Shown: positions 1-7,968 of the stretch, one piece after another
Position numbering within the stretch: the first letter of the stretch is position 1
Layout: every line of letters begins with the position of its first letter
Position numbers and translations under genes: made by a program
The notes under the pieces: model-generated
Databases searched by the model: none
The model's input: the letters and a program-made list of their open reading frames with translations, nothing else
Told to the model about the DNA's origin: nothing
Assembly (NCBI RefSeq): GCF_002498315.1
Contig: NZ_DAGX01000003.1
Coordinates: 141,092 to 205,091 of the forward strand
Source: Methanofollis sp. UBA420
GTDB taxonomy: Archaea; Halobacteriota; Methanomicrobia; Methanomicrobiales; Methanofollaceae
DNA: 64,000 nt
Direction of reading: 5' to 3'

Positions 1-1079
1 AACTCTGCCGCACAGGCGGCACGCCCTATGTCGTCGGCGACCTCGATCTTGCCTATCCCGGTGGACTCTTTGCCCCTCCCTCGTACCTCAACGCCCTGCG
101 GCGGAGCCTCCTTGAGGCGGCCGGAGAGGCCCTCTGCGAGGCGGCACGGCCGCCCGCCGCCGAGATCGCCGCCGCCCGTGTGCGGCTTTCCACCCTCCTC
201 CCCGCGCTGAAGGCCGGAGGGAAGACTGCGGAACAGAAAAAGCCGGTGCTCTCCGTCTACACGGACACGGCCGCAGGCGTCGAGGCCGCCTCGGCCGCCG
301 GTGCAGGACGCATCTACTTCGAGCCAGTGGAGTGCACCGCGGACGCGCTTGCCTCTGCCGTCAGGGCTGCGGCCGGCGTCCCCCTCGTCTGGAAATGGCC
401 GAAGATCGTGCGGCGCACCTTCCTTAACGCCGCCCTCCCCCTCCTCTGCCAGGCCGCGGAGGCAGGCGTCGCCGGCGTCATGGTCGAGGGACACGGCTGC
501 GCCGGGGCGATCAGGACGGCCCTGCCCGGCATGCCCATCTACGGGGCGTCGGGCCTCAACATCTGGAACGCGGATGCCGTCGCCGCCCACGGCGACTTCG
601 CCCTCCTCACCCTCTCCCCCGAACTCTCGGGAGACGATATCAGGTCCCTCGTCGCCCGCCTCCCCGACACGGCCCCTGCGGTCGAGGTCGTCGTGCAGGG
701 CGTCGCCGGGGCGATGGTCACCGAGGACTGCCCCCCCGCCACCGCCCTCGGCTGCCCTGCCGGGTGCGGGGGCGCCGCCTTCGGCATCAGGGACGAGAAA
801 GGCATGACCTTCCCCCTCTGGCCCGTCGGGGAATGCCGGACCTCCATCGGCAACGCCGTCGAGACCTGTCTCATCGACCGCCTCCCCGCCCTCGTCGCCG
901 CCGGGGTCGGCGGCATCGCCATCGACGCCCGCAGGCGCGGCCCGGCCTATGCCCGCGAGATGGCCGGCATCTACCGCGAGGCCCTCGACGGCCGCGTCTT
1001 TGCAGACCTGAAGGCGCGGGCGAAGGCCCTCTCCCTTGGCGGGATCACCGCCGGGGCCTTCGTCCACGGCACCGAATGA
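1..1079 (+). CDS. U32 family peptidase, C-terminal part (cut by window start)
   Basis: The reading frame is open from base 3 to the TGA at 1077-1079, so the gene begins upstream of the window. The visible 358 residues have the alanine-rich alpha/beta (TIM-barrel-like) character of the C-terminal half of U32 peptidases. Visible traits include an early GGTPY segment, the GASGLNIWNAD stretch and the cysteine-bearing GCPAGCGGAAF region that may bind metal or an Fe-S cluster. U32 members are collagenase-like proteases or tRNA/ubiquinone hydroxylation factors, so the exact role is open. The stop directly abuts the 3' end of the convergent chorismate mutase gene with no gap. The family call is confident and the function is not. 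Confidence 0.8.
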   Translation, partial: LCRTGGTPYVVGDLDLAYPGGLFAPPSYLNALRRSLLEAAGEALCEAARPPAAEIAAARVRLSTLLPALKAGGKTAEQKKPVLSVYTDTAAGVEAASAAGAGRIYFEPVECTADALASAVRAAAGVPLVWKWPKIVRRTFLNAALPLLCQAAEAGVAGVMVEGHGCAGAIRTALPGMPIYGASGLNIWNADAVAAHGDFALLTLSPELSGDDIRSLVARLPDTAPAVEVVVQGVAGAMVTEDCPPATALGCPAGCGGAAFGIRDEKGMTFPLWPVGECRTSIGNAVETCLIDRLPALVAAGVGGIAIDARRRGPAYAREMAGIYREALDGRVFADLKARAKALSLGGITAGAFVHGTE

Positions 1080-1364
1080 TCAGGGGAGGTTCCCCTCCCC
1101 CGTACACTCCCGCTGCCTCTCCTCGCTCATCTCGACGAGGATCTCGAAGATCGTCCGCACCTGCACCGGGTTGATGTTCTTTTCCACCGCCTCGTTGAAG
1201 ACCCGTTCGAGCAGCGCCCGCCTCCTCCCCTCGTCCCTGACCGGGGCCCCGGCAAGGTACTTCTCATGGGCCATCCGCCCGGCTATCGCCTGCCTTTCGG
1301 CGATAAGGGCGATGATCCGGGAATCCACGGCATCCACCTCTCTCCTGATCTCCTCGATTGTCAT
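1080..1364 (-). CDS. chorismate mutase, AroQ class
   Basis: A 94-residue all-helical protein that should convert chorismate to prephenate for phenylalanine and tyrosine synthesis. The start MTIEEIRREVDAVDSRI is chosen because AroQ domains begin exactly with this helix; a longer frame reaches 1499 but its extra residues are arginine-rich and overlap the divergent M50 promoter. Typical helix 1 (DAVDSRIIALIAERQ), the conserved K in the following helix and a C-terminal helix ending in EMSEERQRE are visible. It is a stand-alone domain, not fused to prephenate dehydratase or dehydrogenase. It is convergent with the U32 gene. Confidence 0.88.
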   Translation of the reverse strand: MTIEEIRREVDAVDSRIIALIAERQAIAGRMAHEKYLAGAPVRDEGRRRALLERVFNEAVEKNINPVQVRTIFEILVEMSEERQRECTGEGNLP

Positions 1365-1440
1365 GCCTGTTGGATTGCTGTCCTGGTTCAAAACCGTGCC
1401 GACCCACAGGGATATACCTCCGGAAGGCGCACGATCCTCT

Positions 1441-2043
1441 ATGCTCGAAAGAATCCCGCGGCGGGAACGGCGTGACCTCCTCATCGCCTGGGTCGCCATC
1501 GCCGTCGCCTTCAGCCTCCTCTATGTCCGGGGCGGGATCGCGCTCTCAAGCTTCCTGCTCTACTTCGTCGTCTCCCTCCTCACTGTCGGGGTCGGCTTTG
1601 TCCTCCACGAACTCGCCCACAAGTTCGCGGCCATGCACTTCGGCTACTGGGCCGAGTTCGAGAAGGACAACACCATGCTCGTCGTTGCAGTGGTCCTCGC
1701 GGCCCTCGTCGGCGTCGTCTTCGCCGCACCCGGCGCCACCATGATCTACGGCTCCACCACGAAAAGGGAGAACGGGATCATCTCGGCGGCCGGGCCGGTA
1801 ACGAACCTCGCCCTCTGCGGCGTCTTCTTCGGCGTCTTCCTTGCCGGCGGGGCTCTCGAAAACATGCTCATCTGGCTGATCGGCATCATGGGCGTCCAGA
1901 TCAACGCCATGCTCGCCGCCTTCAACATGCTGCCGGTGAGCGTCCTCGACGGAAGAAAAGTTCTGGATTGGGATATGCGGGTCTTTGCGGTGCTCTTCGT
2001 CGCCGCCTTCGCCGCACTTATCGCCGCATTGACGTACCTGTAG
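1441..2043 (+). CDS. M50 (site-2-protease type) membrane metalloprotease
   Basis: A 200-residue polytopic membrane protein with the zinc motif HELAH at residues 56-60 and, near the C-terminus, NMLPVSVLDGRKVL. The latter is the N-x-x-P-V-x-x-L-D-G block that supplies the third zinc ligand in S2P proteases. About five or six hydrophobic segments are visible. Members cleave other membrane proteins inside the bilayer; the substrate here is unknown. The start at 1441 is used because the longer frame overlaps the chorismate mutase gene and a TATA-like GATATACC lies about 30 bases before the ATG. Its 3' end overlaps the convergent flavoprotein gene by 26 bases. Confidence 0.85.
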   Translation: MLERIPRRERRDLLIAWVAIAVAFSLLYVRGGIALSSFLLYFVVSLLTVGVGFVLHELAHKFAAMHFGYWAEFEKDNTMLVVAVVLAALVGVVFAAPGATMIYGSTTKRENGIISAAGPVTNLALCGVFFGVFLAGGALENMLIWLIGIMGVQINAMLAAFNMLPVSVLDGRKVLDWDMRVFAVLFVAAFAALIAALTYL

Positions 2044-2641
2044 AGATCAGGGAGAGCACCTCCGCGACGACCTCCTCCCCCTTCTTTTTTGCGTCGTTCA
2101 GTGCGGTCGGATGACCCCTGATCCCGCCGTACTCGTCCATGTTGTTTGCGATGATATTGTCGTAGTACTCAAAGCCCGTCCCGTTGAAAAAGGCCGTCAT
2201 CATCGGGTACGCCGAATCGAAGACATAGTCCCAGCTCTGCCCGGCCGTCGAGATGAAGACCCCCTTGTGCCGCCTGATATGCTCGTCAGGGAAGAACAGG
2301 GTCTTCAGGACGAACTTCTGCGCCCAGAGGAATTGCCCGCGGTCGATGAGTCCCTTCATCTCGGCCGTGATCCCCATCGAGTAGATCGGCGAGGCGAGGG
2401 CGAGGACGTCGGCCTCCAGGATCTGCTCGAAAAGCCAGGTCAGGTCGTCCTTCACGATGCAGTCCCCTCTCTTGTGGCAGGCATTGCAGCCGCGGCATGC
2501 CGTGTACGAGAGTTCTCTCAGCACCACCTTCCTGACATCCGCACCCACCTCCCCGGCCCCGTCGAGGAAGGCGTCGAGGAGTGTCTCGGTGTTCCCGTGC
2601 CTGTGCGGGCTTCCCGAGATGCCGAGGACCTTAACTGTCAT
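2018..2641 (-). CDS. flavodoxin-like iron-sulfur flavoprotein (NADPH-dependent FMN reductase family)
   Basis: A 207-residue protein that opens with the FMN phosphate loop GISGSPHRHGNTETLL and then has a compact cysteine motif CRGCNACHKRGDC (CxxCxxC plus a further Cys). That motif binds a 4Fe-4S cluster in archaeal iron-sulfur flavoproteins. Members transfer electrons between ferredoxin and small acceptors such as O2 or peroxide in methanogens. The next gene upstream (2631-3248) is a paralogue and overlaps its start by 11 bases, so the two are cotranscribed and probably translationally coupled. The 3' end overlaps the convergent M50 gene. Confidence 0.88.
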   Translation of the reverse strand: MTVKVLGISGSPHRHGNTETLLDAFLDGAGEVGADVRKVVLRELSYTACRGCNACHKRGDCIVKDDLTWLFEQILEADVLALASPIYSMGITAEMKGLIDRGQFLWAQKFVLKTLFFPDEHIRRHKGVFISTAGQSWDYVFDSAYPMMTAFFNGTGFEYYDNIIANNMDEYGGIRGHPTALNDAKKKGEEVVAEVLSLISTGTSMRR

Positions 2642-3248
2642 CGCCGAACCGCTCCTTCAGTTTCTGCACGATCTCCCTGCCCAGGGCCTCCGCGTCGGCC
2701 CTCGCCGTCGGGTGGCCCTCGATCTCGCCGGCATAATCGACACCGTTCACCATCAGATAGGAGATGTCGCTGTCCCTGATCTCCATCACGTGGTAGAAAC
2801 ACTTCACGCTCGGGACCGCCGCATCGAAGACATGATCCCATTTCTGCCCGGCCGTCGAGAGGAAGACGCCGAGCCGTTTTCCCTTCCGTTCGGGCGGGAC
2901 GACCGGGAGTTTGAGGACATATTTCCTCGACCTGAAGACCTGCGCACGGTCGATGAGGGCCTTCACCTGCGAGCAGATCCCCATGCAGTAGATCGGGGCG
3001 GCGAGGACGACACAATCGGCGTCGAGGAGTTCCGGGCCGAGCCAGTCGAGGTCGTCCCTCTGGACACATTTATTCAGGGTCTCGCAGGCATTGCAGCCGC
3101 GGCAGGGGTTGACGTCCACCTCGTCGAGGGCGACCCTCTCGACCTCCGCCCCCTCCGCCTCCATGGCGGCGACTACCCAGTCGAGGAGGGTTTCTGAGTT
3201 CCCGTGCCGGCGCGGGCTTCCGGCGATTGCGAGGACATGGATTGCCAT
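2631..3248 (-). CDS. flavodoxin-like iron-sulfur flavoprotein, paralogue
   Basis: A 205-residue protein that shares with its downstream neighbour the FMN loop (AGSPRRHGNSETLLD), the cysteine cluster CRGCNACETLNKC and the APIYCMGI block. It therefore looks like a tandem duplicate that has diverged. The role is presumably electron transfer through FMN and an Fe-S cluster; the physiological acceptor cannot be read from sequence. It lies 8 bases downstream of the PAS histidine kinase gene on the same strand, making a likely three-gene unit of kinase plus two flavoproteins. Confidence 0.88.
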   Translation of the reverse strand: MAIHVLAIAGSPRRHGNSETLLDWVVAAMEAEGAEVERVALDEVDVNPCRGCNACETLNKCVQRDDLDWLGPELLDADCVVLAAPIYCMGICSQVKALIDRAQVFRSRKYVLKLPVVPPERKGKRLGVFLSTAGQKWDHVFDAAVPSVKCFYHVMEIRDSDISYLMVNGVDYAGEIEGHPTARADAEALGREIVQKLKERFGDDS

Positions 3249-3256
3249 CGCATCTC

Positions 3257-5410
3257 CTATCGTCCGGCATCACAAAAAGGTTGGCGGTCCGGCGTCGTCT
3301 TCGCATATCTGTATCGCCCTTTCGGGACGGCGATCTCAAAGCGCACCCCTTCTCCCGGCACACCCGTCTCCCTGATCGCAAGGCCGGTGAGGGAGAGGAT
3401 CTCCCGCGAGAGAAAGAGCCCGAGACCACTGTGCTTCCCGGCCCCGCGCCTGAATATCTCCTCCTTATCCGCAGCAGACACGCCGACACCATTGTCCTCG
3501 TAGATGAGGGTGATTCCATCTCCCCCGATAGCGACGCCGAAACGGATCCTCGTCGCGTCTTCGCCATGCACGGCAGTGTTGTCCACCAGGTTGTAGAAGA
3601 CCCGTTCGAGAAGGGGGTCGGCGAGGATATGGAGTGCCGGGTCAATCTCCGCCTCGAAGGCGATCCCCTGGGGGGAGCGCTGGGTAAAGGCACGTCTGAT
3701 CCCCTCCCCGACCACCTGCCAGGTCGGTCCCCTGACCCCGAGTTCCTGGTAATCGCGCGTGAACTCGGCGAGGCGCCTGAGCCTTTCCGAGGTCTCGACG
3801 AGCCTCCCGAGATAGGTAATGTGGGTGTCGTCAAGCCCGGCCAGTTCCAGGTACCCCTGGAGGACGGTGATCTGGTTGAGGAGGTCGTGGCGGATGATGG
3901 AGTTGAGGAGGTTGAGTTTCCGGTTCGCCTCCTGTGCGGCGCACTCCATCGCCTTCCTCTCGGTGATGTCGACGCCGTAGAGGTTTGCATATCCGCCCTC
4001 GGCCACCGGGACGCAGGTGAGCGTGTAGTCGGTGCCGTCCGCCGCCGCGTCCCTGCTCCTCTTCTGTCCGGTCTCCAGTGTCTCGGCGACGATTTCCTGC
4101 CATGATTCCGGGATGATGCCGTCCACCCCGGTCCCCCACGTCTCAAGAAGGCTCTTACTCGCCCCGTTGGCATAGAGGATCCGGCCGGTCCCGCTCACCC
4201 TGATGACCGGGCCCGGGTTCTCCTCAGGAAACTTTGCAAGGTTTCTGATCTCCTCTTCGGCCTGCTTCCTGTCGGTGATGTCATAGGCCGCACCCTGGAC
4301 CCCTGTTGGACGGCCGTCAGGGCCGGGGACAGGCTGGACCTGGAGGTGCATCCACCGGCCCTCTCCGTCCTTTCTGAGGATCCTGATGTCGGCCGTTGCC
4401 GGACTGCCGGTTGTGAGGGCGCCCTGAAAACACACCGCATAGGCCTCCCTGTCTGCCGGCTGGATGATGGTGTCTTCCTTCCCTGTCCTGGCAAGGATCT
4501 CTCCGGCAGAATACCCGGTGACCCCCTCGACGTTGCCGTGGAGAAAGACCGGGTTCAGGTCGGCGTCTGTCCTGAAGGCGATGCCCGGGAAGTTCTGGAG
4601 GAAGAGCCGGTACCGTTCTTCGCTCTCGCGCAGGGCCTCCTCCATCACCTTCCTGTCGGTGATGTCCCGCGAGATCCCGGCGGTCCCGGCCGCCCGGCCG
4701 GCGCCGTCCGCGACGGGTGTCTTGATCGTTTCCACCCACCTTTCGGAGCCGTCGGCCCTCCTGAGCGGCTCCACGATAGAGATCCGCCTCCCCGAAGCCA
4801 TTACCATCTCGTCCTCCGCGTGGTGCTTCGCCGCGATATCGGGCGGCCAGACCGCGGCATCGGTCTGGCCGATGACCTCCCCGGCAGCCCGCCCTGTGGA
4901 GGTTTCAAATGCCCGGTTGACAGCGACGAAACGGCCTTCCCTGTCCTTGAGCCAGGCGATGTCGGGTATGTTGTTCAGGATCGCCTTCTGCTGCCGTTCG
5001 CGTTGCCTGAGGTCCTCCTGGAGTTCCACCTGCCTGGTGATGTCGGCGATGAACCCTTCCAGGGCGACAAGACGGCCCTCCTCGTCAAATACGCCCCTGC
5101 CCTGCTCCCAGACCCATCTTTCCCGCCCGCTGGCCGTCTTCACCCGGTAGGTCGCCCTGAAGGGGCCCCCCTTCCTGATGGCCTCCTGGATCTCTTTCCA
5201 GACATGGTCCCTGTCGTCCTTGTGGATCAGGCTGCCGTACATGACGTCGCCGCCTGTGAGGTCGGCGGGAGGGTACCCGAGAAGGTCATACGAGCCTTCG
5301 CTCACGAACTCCATCGGGTAGGCGGGATCGTTCCTGCACCGATACACCATGCCGGGGAGGTTGCTCATCAGGGTGGCGAGTTGCCGCCTCGGTTCGGATA
5401 TGCCCTCCAT
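3257..5410 (-). CDS. multi-PAS sensor histidine kinase, cytoplasmic
   Basis: A 717-residue protein with four PAS/PAC units: about 10-125, 140-255, 262-380 and 390-485. Each of the first three ends in a typical DIT-R PAC tail and the fourth in GVDITERK. A phosphoacceptor region follows with NSIIRHDLLNQI (His 508), the HDLxNQ form usual in methanogen kinases. The C-terminal HATPase_c domain has the N box (NLVDNTAVHG) and G boxes DNGVGV and GLGLFL. No transmembrane segment is seen, so the input is probably a cytoplasmic redox or small-molecule signal through PAS. No response regulator is adjacent; the downstream neighbours are two redox flavoproteins. Confidence 0.92.
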   Translation of the reverse strand: MEGISEPRRQLATLMSNLPGMVYRCRNDPAYPMEFVSEGSYDLLGYPPADLTGGDVMYGSLIHKDDRDHVWKEIQEAIRKGGPFRATYRVKTASGRERWVWEQGRGVFDEEGRLVALEGFIADITRQVELQEDLRQRERQQKAILNNIPDIAWLKDREGRFVAVNRAFETSTGRAAGEVIGQTDAAVWPPDIAAKHHAEDEMVMASGRRISIVEPLRRADGSERWVETIKTPVADGAGRAAGTAGISRDITDRKVMEEALRESEERYRLFLQNFPGIAFRTDADLNPVFLHGNVEGVTGYSAGEILARTGKEDTIIQPADREAYAVCFQGALTTGSPATADIRILRKDGEGRWMHLQVQPVPGPDGRPTGVQGAAYDITDRKQAEEEIRNLAKFPEENPGPVIRVSGTGRILYANGASKSLLETWGTGVDGIIPESWQEIVAETLETGQKRSRDAAADGTDYTLTCVPVAEGGYANLYGVDITERKAMECAAQEANRKLNLLNSIIRHDLLNQITVLQGYLELAGLDDTHITYLGRLVETSERLRRLAEFTRDYQELGVRGPTWQVVGEGIRRAFTQRSPQGIAFEAEIDPALHILADPLLERVFYNLVDNTAVHGEDATRIRFGVAIGGDGITLIYEDNGVGVSAADKEEIFRRGAGKHSGLGLFLSREILSLTGLAIRETGVPGEGVRFEIAVPKGRYRYAKTTPDRQPFCDAGR

Positions 5411-5517
5411 ATCATTCTCAATGACAGGCGCTATCAGGTATTAGTGTTCTGATCCGTTTGCCCGAGGCCGGAGGAGTGGAAGAAGACGGGACGGTTTTTG
5501 TCCCGGCCTCAAAAAAG

Positions 5518-6156
5518 TCAGATCGTTTTGAAGCAGAGGTACCAGTCCTTGCACTCGTAGCCCTCGCCGGCCCGCTTCTCCATCTCCGCGGCGGTCTTTG
5601 GCGGGGGAACGACGACTTTTTCGCCCGGCTGCCAGTTCGCCGGTGTCGAGACCTTGTGCCGGTCGGTCGTCTGGAGGGCCTTCACCAGCCTGACGATCTC
5701 GGGAATGTACCGGCCGTTCGTGAGCGGGTAGTAGATCATCGCCCGCATCTTTCCCTCGGGGTCGATGAAGAAGACGGTCCTGATCGTCTCCGTGCTGCTC
5801 GTGCCCGGGTGGATCATGCCGAACGTCTTTGCGACGCTCATGTCGAGGTCGGCGATGACCGGGAAGGGGATCTTCACGCCCATCTTCTCCTCGATGTTCC
5901 TCACCCAGGCGAGGTGCGAGTGGACGCTGTCGATGGACAGTCCGATCAATTTCACGTTCAGGGCTTCGAGTTCGGGATATGCCTGCGCAAGAGCGACGAA
6001 CTCGGTGGTGCAGACCGGCGTGAAGTCTGCCGGGTGAGAGAAGAGGACGACCCATTTTCCCCGGAGGTCGGAGAGTTTAAGGCGCCCCTGTGTTGTGACC
6101 GCCTCGAAATCGGGTGCAGCCTCGCCGATAATGGGAAGGGAGTGTGATTCCTCCAT
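5518..6156 (-). CDS. peroxiredoxin (Prx6-like archaeal type)
   Basis: A 212-residue thiol peroxidase that reduces H2O2 and organic peroxides. The peroxidatic motif HPADFTPVCTTEF puts the active Cys at residue 49, and two C-terminal cysteines at 202 and 208 (ECKDWYLC) are candidate resolving thiols, as in archaeal decameric Prx. The ATG at 6156 is preferred to the in-frame GTG at 6171 because GGAGG sits about 9 bases upstream of it. It is the last gene of a four-gene stress operon (zinc ribbon, desulforedoxin, CMD protein, Prx), only 21 bases after the CMD stop. Confidence 0.93.
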   Translation of the reverse strand: MEESHSLPIIGEAAPDFEAVTTQGRLKLSDLRGKWVVLFSHPADFTPVCTTEFVALAQAYPELEALNVKLIGLSIDSVHSHLAWVRNIEEKMGVKIPFPVIADLDMSVAKTFGMIHPGTSSTETIRTVFFIDPEGKMRAMIYYPLTNGRYIPEIVRLVKALQTTDRHKVSTPANWQPGEKVVVPPPKTAAEMEKRAGEGYECKDWYLCFKTI

Positions 6157-6177
6157 CTCTGTTGCCTCCACCCCTCC

Positions 6178-6519
6178 CTATCCCATGATTTCTTCGAGGG
6201 CCGCCTTGCCGTAGACATAGGCGGGCATGCCGGCAAGAAGGAATGCGACCCTGAGGCCCTCCTCGATCTGCTCCTTCTTGACGCCCAGGCTCTTTGCCCC
6301 TGCCATCTGGGCCCGCACCGCGTGGCGGTCCCTGAGTGCGGCGGCGATGGCGATGGCAAGCACTTTCTTTGTCTGTTTGGAGAGTGCGCCGTCGGCCCAG
6401 ACCATCTGGTCGAGGCCCATCACCTTCTCGTAGAGATCAGGTTCGACCGTCTTCAGTTCGGCGAAGATCTTCGGGACTTTCCCGATCTTCTCTTCCAGTT
6501 CTTTCAGTTTCTGCTCCAT
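6178..6519 (-). CDS. carboxymuconolactone decarboxylase (AhpD-like) family protein without the CxxC pair
   Basis: A 113-residue helical protein starting at MEQKLKELEEKI. The fold signature of the CMD/AhpD family is visible (ALSKQTKKVLAIAIAAALRD, then AKSLGVKKEQIEEGL). At the place where AhpD carries its catalytic CxxC the sequence reads RDRHAVRAQMAGA, with no cysteine in the whole protein. It is therefore unlikely to act as a disulfide reductase like AhpD, despite sitting directly before peroxiredoxin. It may be a structural partner or have another activity. The longer frame back to 6576 overlaps the desulforedoxin gene and is not used. Confidence 0.82.
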   Translation of the reverse strand: MEQKLKELEEKIGKVPKIFAELKTVEPDLYEKVMGLDQMVWADGALSKQTKKVLAIAIAAALRDRHAVRAQMAGAKSLGVKKEQIEEGLRVAFLLAGMPAYVYGKAALEEIMG

Positions 6520-6523
6520 TTTC

Positions 6524-6649
6524 TTACTCCCGGAGGACCATCGGTTCGCCGCAGCAAACCAGTTCTCCTCCACCAACTTCTTTCACTTCAACGACGTTGC
6601 CGCAGATCTCACAGATGAAGACCTGCCCCACTTCCTCGACATTGACCAT
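6524..6649 (-). CDS. desulforedoxin-like small iron protein (41 aa)
   Basis: A short frame from the ATG at 6647-6649 to the TAA at 6524-6526 encodes 41 residues with CEIC near the N-terminus and CC near the C-terminus (VCCGEPM). This is the rubredoxin-type FeS4 site of desulforedoxin and of the N-terminal domain of desulfoferrodoxin. A GAGG Shine-Dalgarno lies about 5 bases upstream of the start. It probably donates electrons in oxygen or superoxide defence. Its stop is 4 bases from the CMD gene start and it lies 22 bases after the zinc-ribbon gene, so it sits inside the operon. Confidence 0.88.
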   Translation of the reverse strand: MVNVEEVGQVFICEICGNVVEVKEVGGGELVCCGEPMVLRE

Positions 6650-6671
6650 CGTCCTCGCCCTCGTGAAGGAT

Positions 6672-6896
6672 CTATTTCTTCCGCTTCGGCGGGTGAATGG
6701 CGTCTTCCGGCGTCTTGATGTCGGGCCTGATATGGGTCATCGGGAAGCACTGGTAGTTCTCACAGGCGCAACTCGGGCACTGGACGAGGTCCCTCTCTGC
6801 CTCGGTCACATGGAGTTCGCGGCCGCAGTCGATGCAGACATAGGTCCCTGGCCCGACCTTCTGGCCTGCTTTCACGTCCTTGGGTTTTTCTGCCAT
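6672..6896 (-). CDS. zinc-ribbon protein (rubredoxin-like, 74 aa)
   Basis: A 74-residue protein with two cysteine pairs, CIDC (in [13 protein letters not shown]) and CPSC, spaced as a zinc ribbon, followed by a basic tail ending KRKK. The ATG at 6896 is chosen over the adjacent GTG because GGTGA is well placed. The family is uncharacterised but common in methanogens next to oxidative-stress genes. As first gene of the stress operon it follows a strong TATA box (about 6931-6939). A metal-binding or electron-transfer role is inferred from context only. Confidence 0.8.
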   Translation of the reverse strand: MAEKPKDVKAGQKVGPGTYVCIDCGRELHVTEAERDLVQCPSCACENYQCFPMTHIRPDIKTPEDAIHPPKRKK

Positions 6897-7012
6897 CACT
6901 GTTTCACCAGCGACTGATTATAATTCCTTTTTATATATTCTTTGCTCATTTTTTGGCCCCGCCTTCCCGTGTCGAGAGTAACTATATAGAGCAGCAGACC
7001 GAGGTCGATCGT
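6897..7012. promoter_or_regulatory. divergent promoter region between stress operon and flavoprotein gene
   Basis: Two TATA-like boxes face opposite ways. AATATATAAAAAGG, read on the minus strand at about 6924-6937, serves the stress operon, and ACTATATAG at about 6981-6989 serves the plus-strand flavoprotein. The latter is also preceded by GAGGT about 8 bases before its ATG. Confidence 0.65.
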
Positions 7013-7615
7013 ATGCCGAAAAAGATCATCGCCCTGCTTGGAAGCCCGGTGCGGGGGGGCAACACCGCGTACCTCTTCAATAAGGCGGTGGAAGGGGCTG
7101 AAGAGGCGGGGTGCGAGGTCGAGAAGGTGATGGTGCCGTACCTCAATTTTCAGCCCTGCATGGAGATCCTCCACTGCATGGCCCATGAGGACTGCCAGAT
7201 GCAGGACGACCTGACGCCGTACTACCGGAAGTTCAGGGAGATGGACGGCCTGATCATCGCCACGCCGATCATGACGATGGGTATCCCGGGCAAGTTGAAG
7301 TCCTTCATGGACCGGTTTCAGGTCTTTTATATGGCGAAGTATATGCGCATGCAGCCTTTCATCTCAAAAGAGCGCCGGAAGGAGAGAAAGACCCTGTTCA
7401 TCTGCATCTCCGGCATGAACCTTCCCGACAACTTCGACGGCGCCCTCCAGACGACGCGGACCTTCTGCGAGATCATCGACTGCCCGTACTGGGAGGGGGT
7501 CTTCCAGAAGGACATGGACCATGTGCGGGACATCAGGACGCGGCCCAAGGTCGTCGAGGCCGCCTACGAGAAGGGGAAGGAGCTCTGCCGGTTGGTCGGG
7601 AAAAAAGATCTGTAG
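7013..7615 (+). CDS. flavodoxin-like iron-sulfur flavoprotein (third paralogue)
   Basis: A 200-residue protein with the FMN loop LGSPVRGGNTAYLFN and cysteines in CMEILHCMAHEDC. These occupy the position of the Fe-S ligands but with different spacing from the two paralogues at 2-3.2 kb. The conserved TPIMTMGIPGKLKSFMDR block matches the family. The start at 7013 follows a GAGGT site and a TATA box; the longer frame to 6953 would run through the TATA box. It is transcribed divergently from the peroxiredoxin operon, consistent with a shared redox-stress setting. The exact electron partner is unknown. Confidence 0.85.
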   Translation: MPKKIIALLGSPVRGGNTAYLFNKAVEGAEEAGCEVEKVMVPYLNFQPCMEILHCMAHEDCQMQDDLTPYYRKFREMDGLIIATPIMTMGIPGKLKSFMDRFQVFYMAKYMRMQPFISKERRKERKTLFICISGMNLPDNFDGALQTTRTFCEIIDCPYWEGVFQKDMDHVRDIRTRPKVVEAAYEKGKELCRLVGKKDL

Positions 7616-7769
7616 AATTCCTTGGGTAAGGGTAATATCTAAAGCGATAACTGGAGAAATCCCGTCTTGCACATGTTCCGGGGGTATTTCATCTGCCGGG
7701 CGGCGAAGACCTAACGGTCTTCTTTTCCTCACTTCTTTCGGCTCTCGAAAATGATCTGTCCTTTTTCTC

Positions 7770-7950
7770 ATGCTCGCTAACGCTTGCACTCCCCATTACG
7801 ATAGGGAGCGGGTGACAGTCCTCTTCGACATGCAGGGTTTATCCTTCCCCTGTTCTATCCTGGATCGGGGGTCCGGGGGCTTGCCCCCGGCGGACTGTAG
7901 GGGGAAGGCAACGGATCGGTACGCACGCAGTAAAATCAAAGAGGAGACTC
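7770..7950. repeat. intergenic repeat, copy A (head with GC hairpin plus partial tail)
   Basis: This gene-free stretch (7616-7968) holds a copy of a dispersed repeat. It has TGCTCGCTAACGCTTGCAC at 7768-7786, CATTACGATAGGG, then TTCTATCCTG, and CGGGGGTCCGGGGGC followed by a perfect hairpin CCGGGGGC-TT-GCCCCCGG at 7873-7890. A tail starting GCGGACTGTAGGGGGAAGG matches the tail module seen at 19.9, 38.1 and 46.9 kb for about 35 bases and then diverges. It ends about 20 bases from the 3' end of the CDF gene. The same head occurs near 46280-46393. Confidence 0.7.
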
Positions 7951-7968
7951 AGCCTCCTGAGTCCCCCC

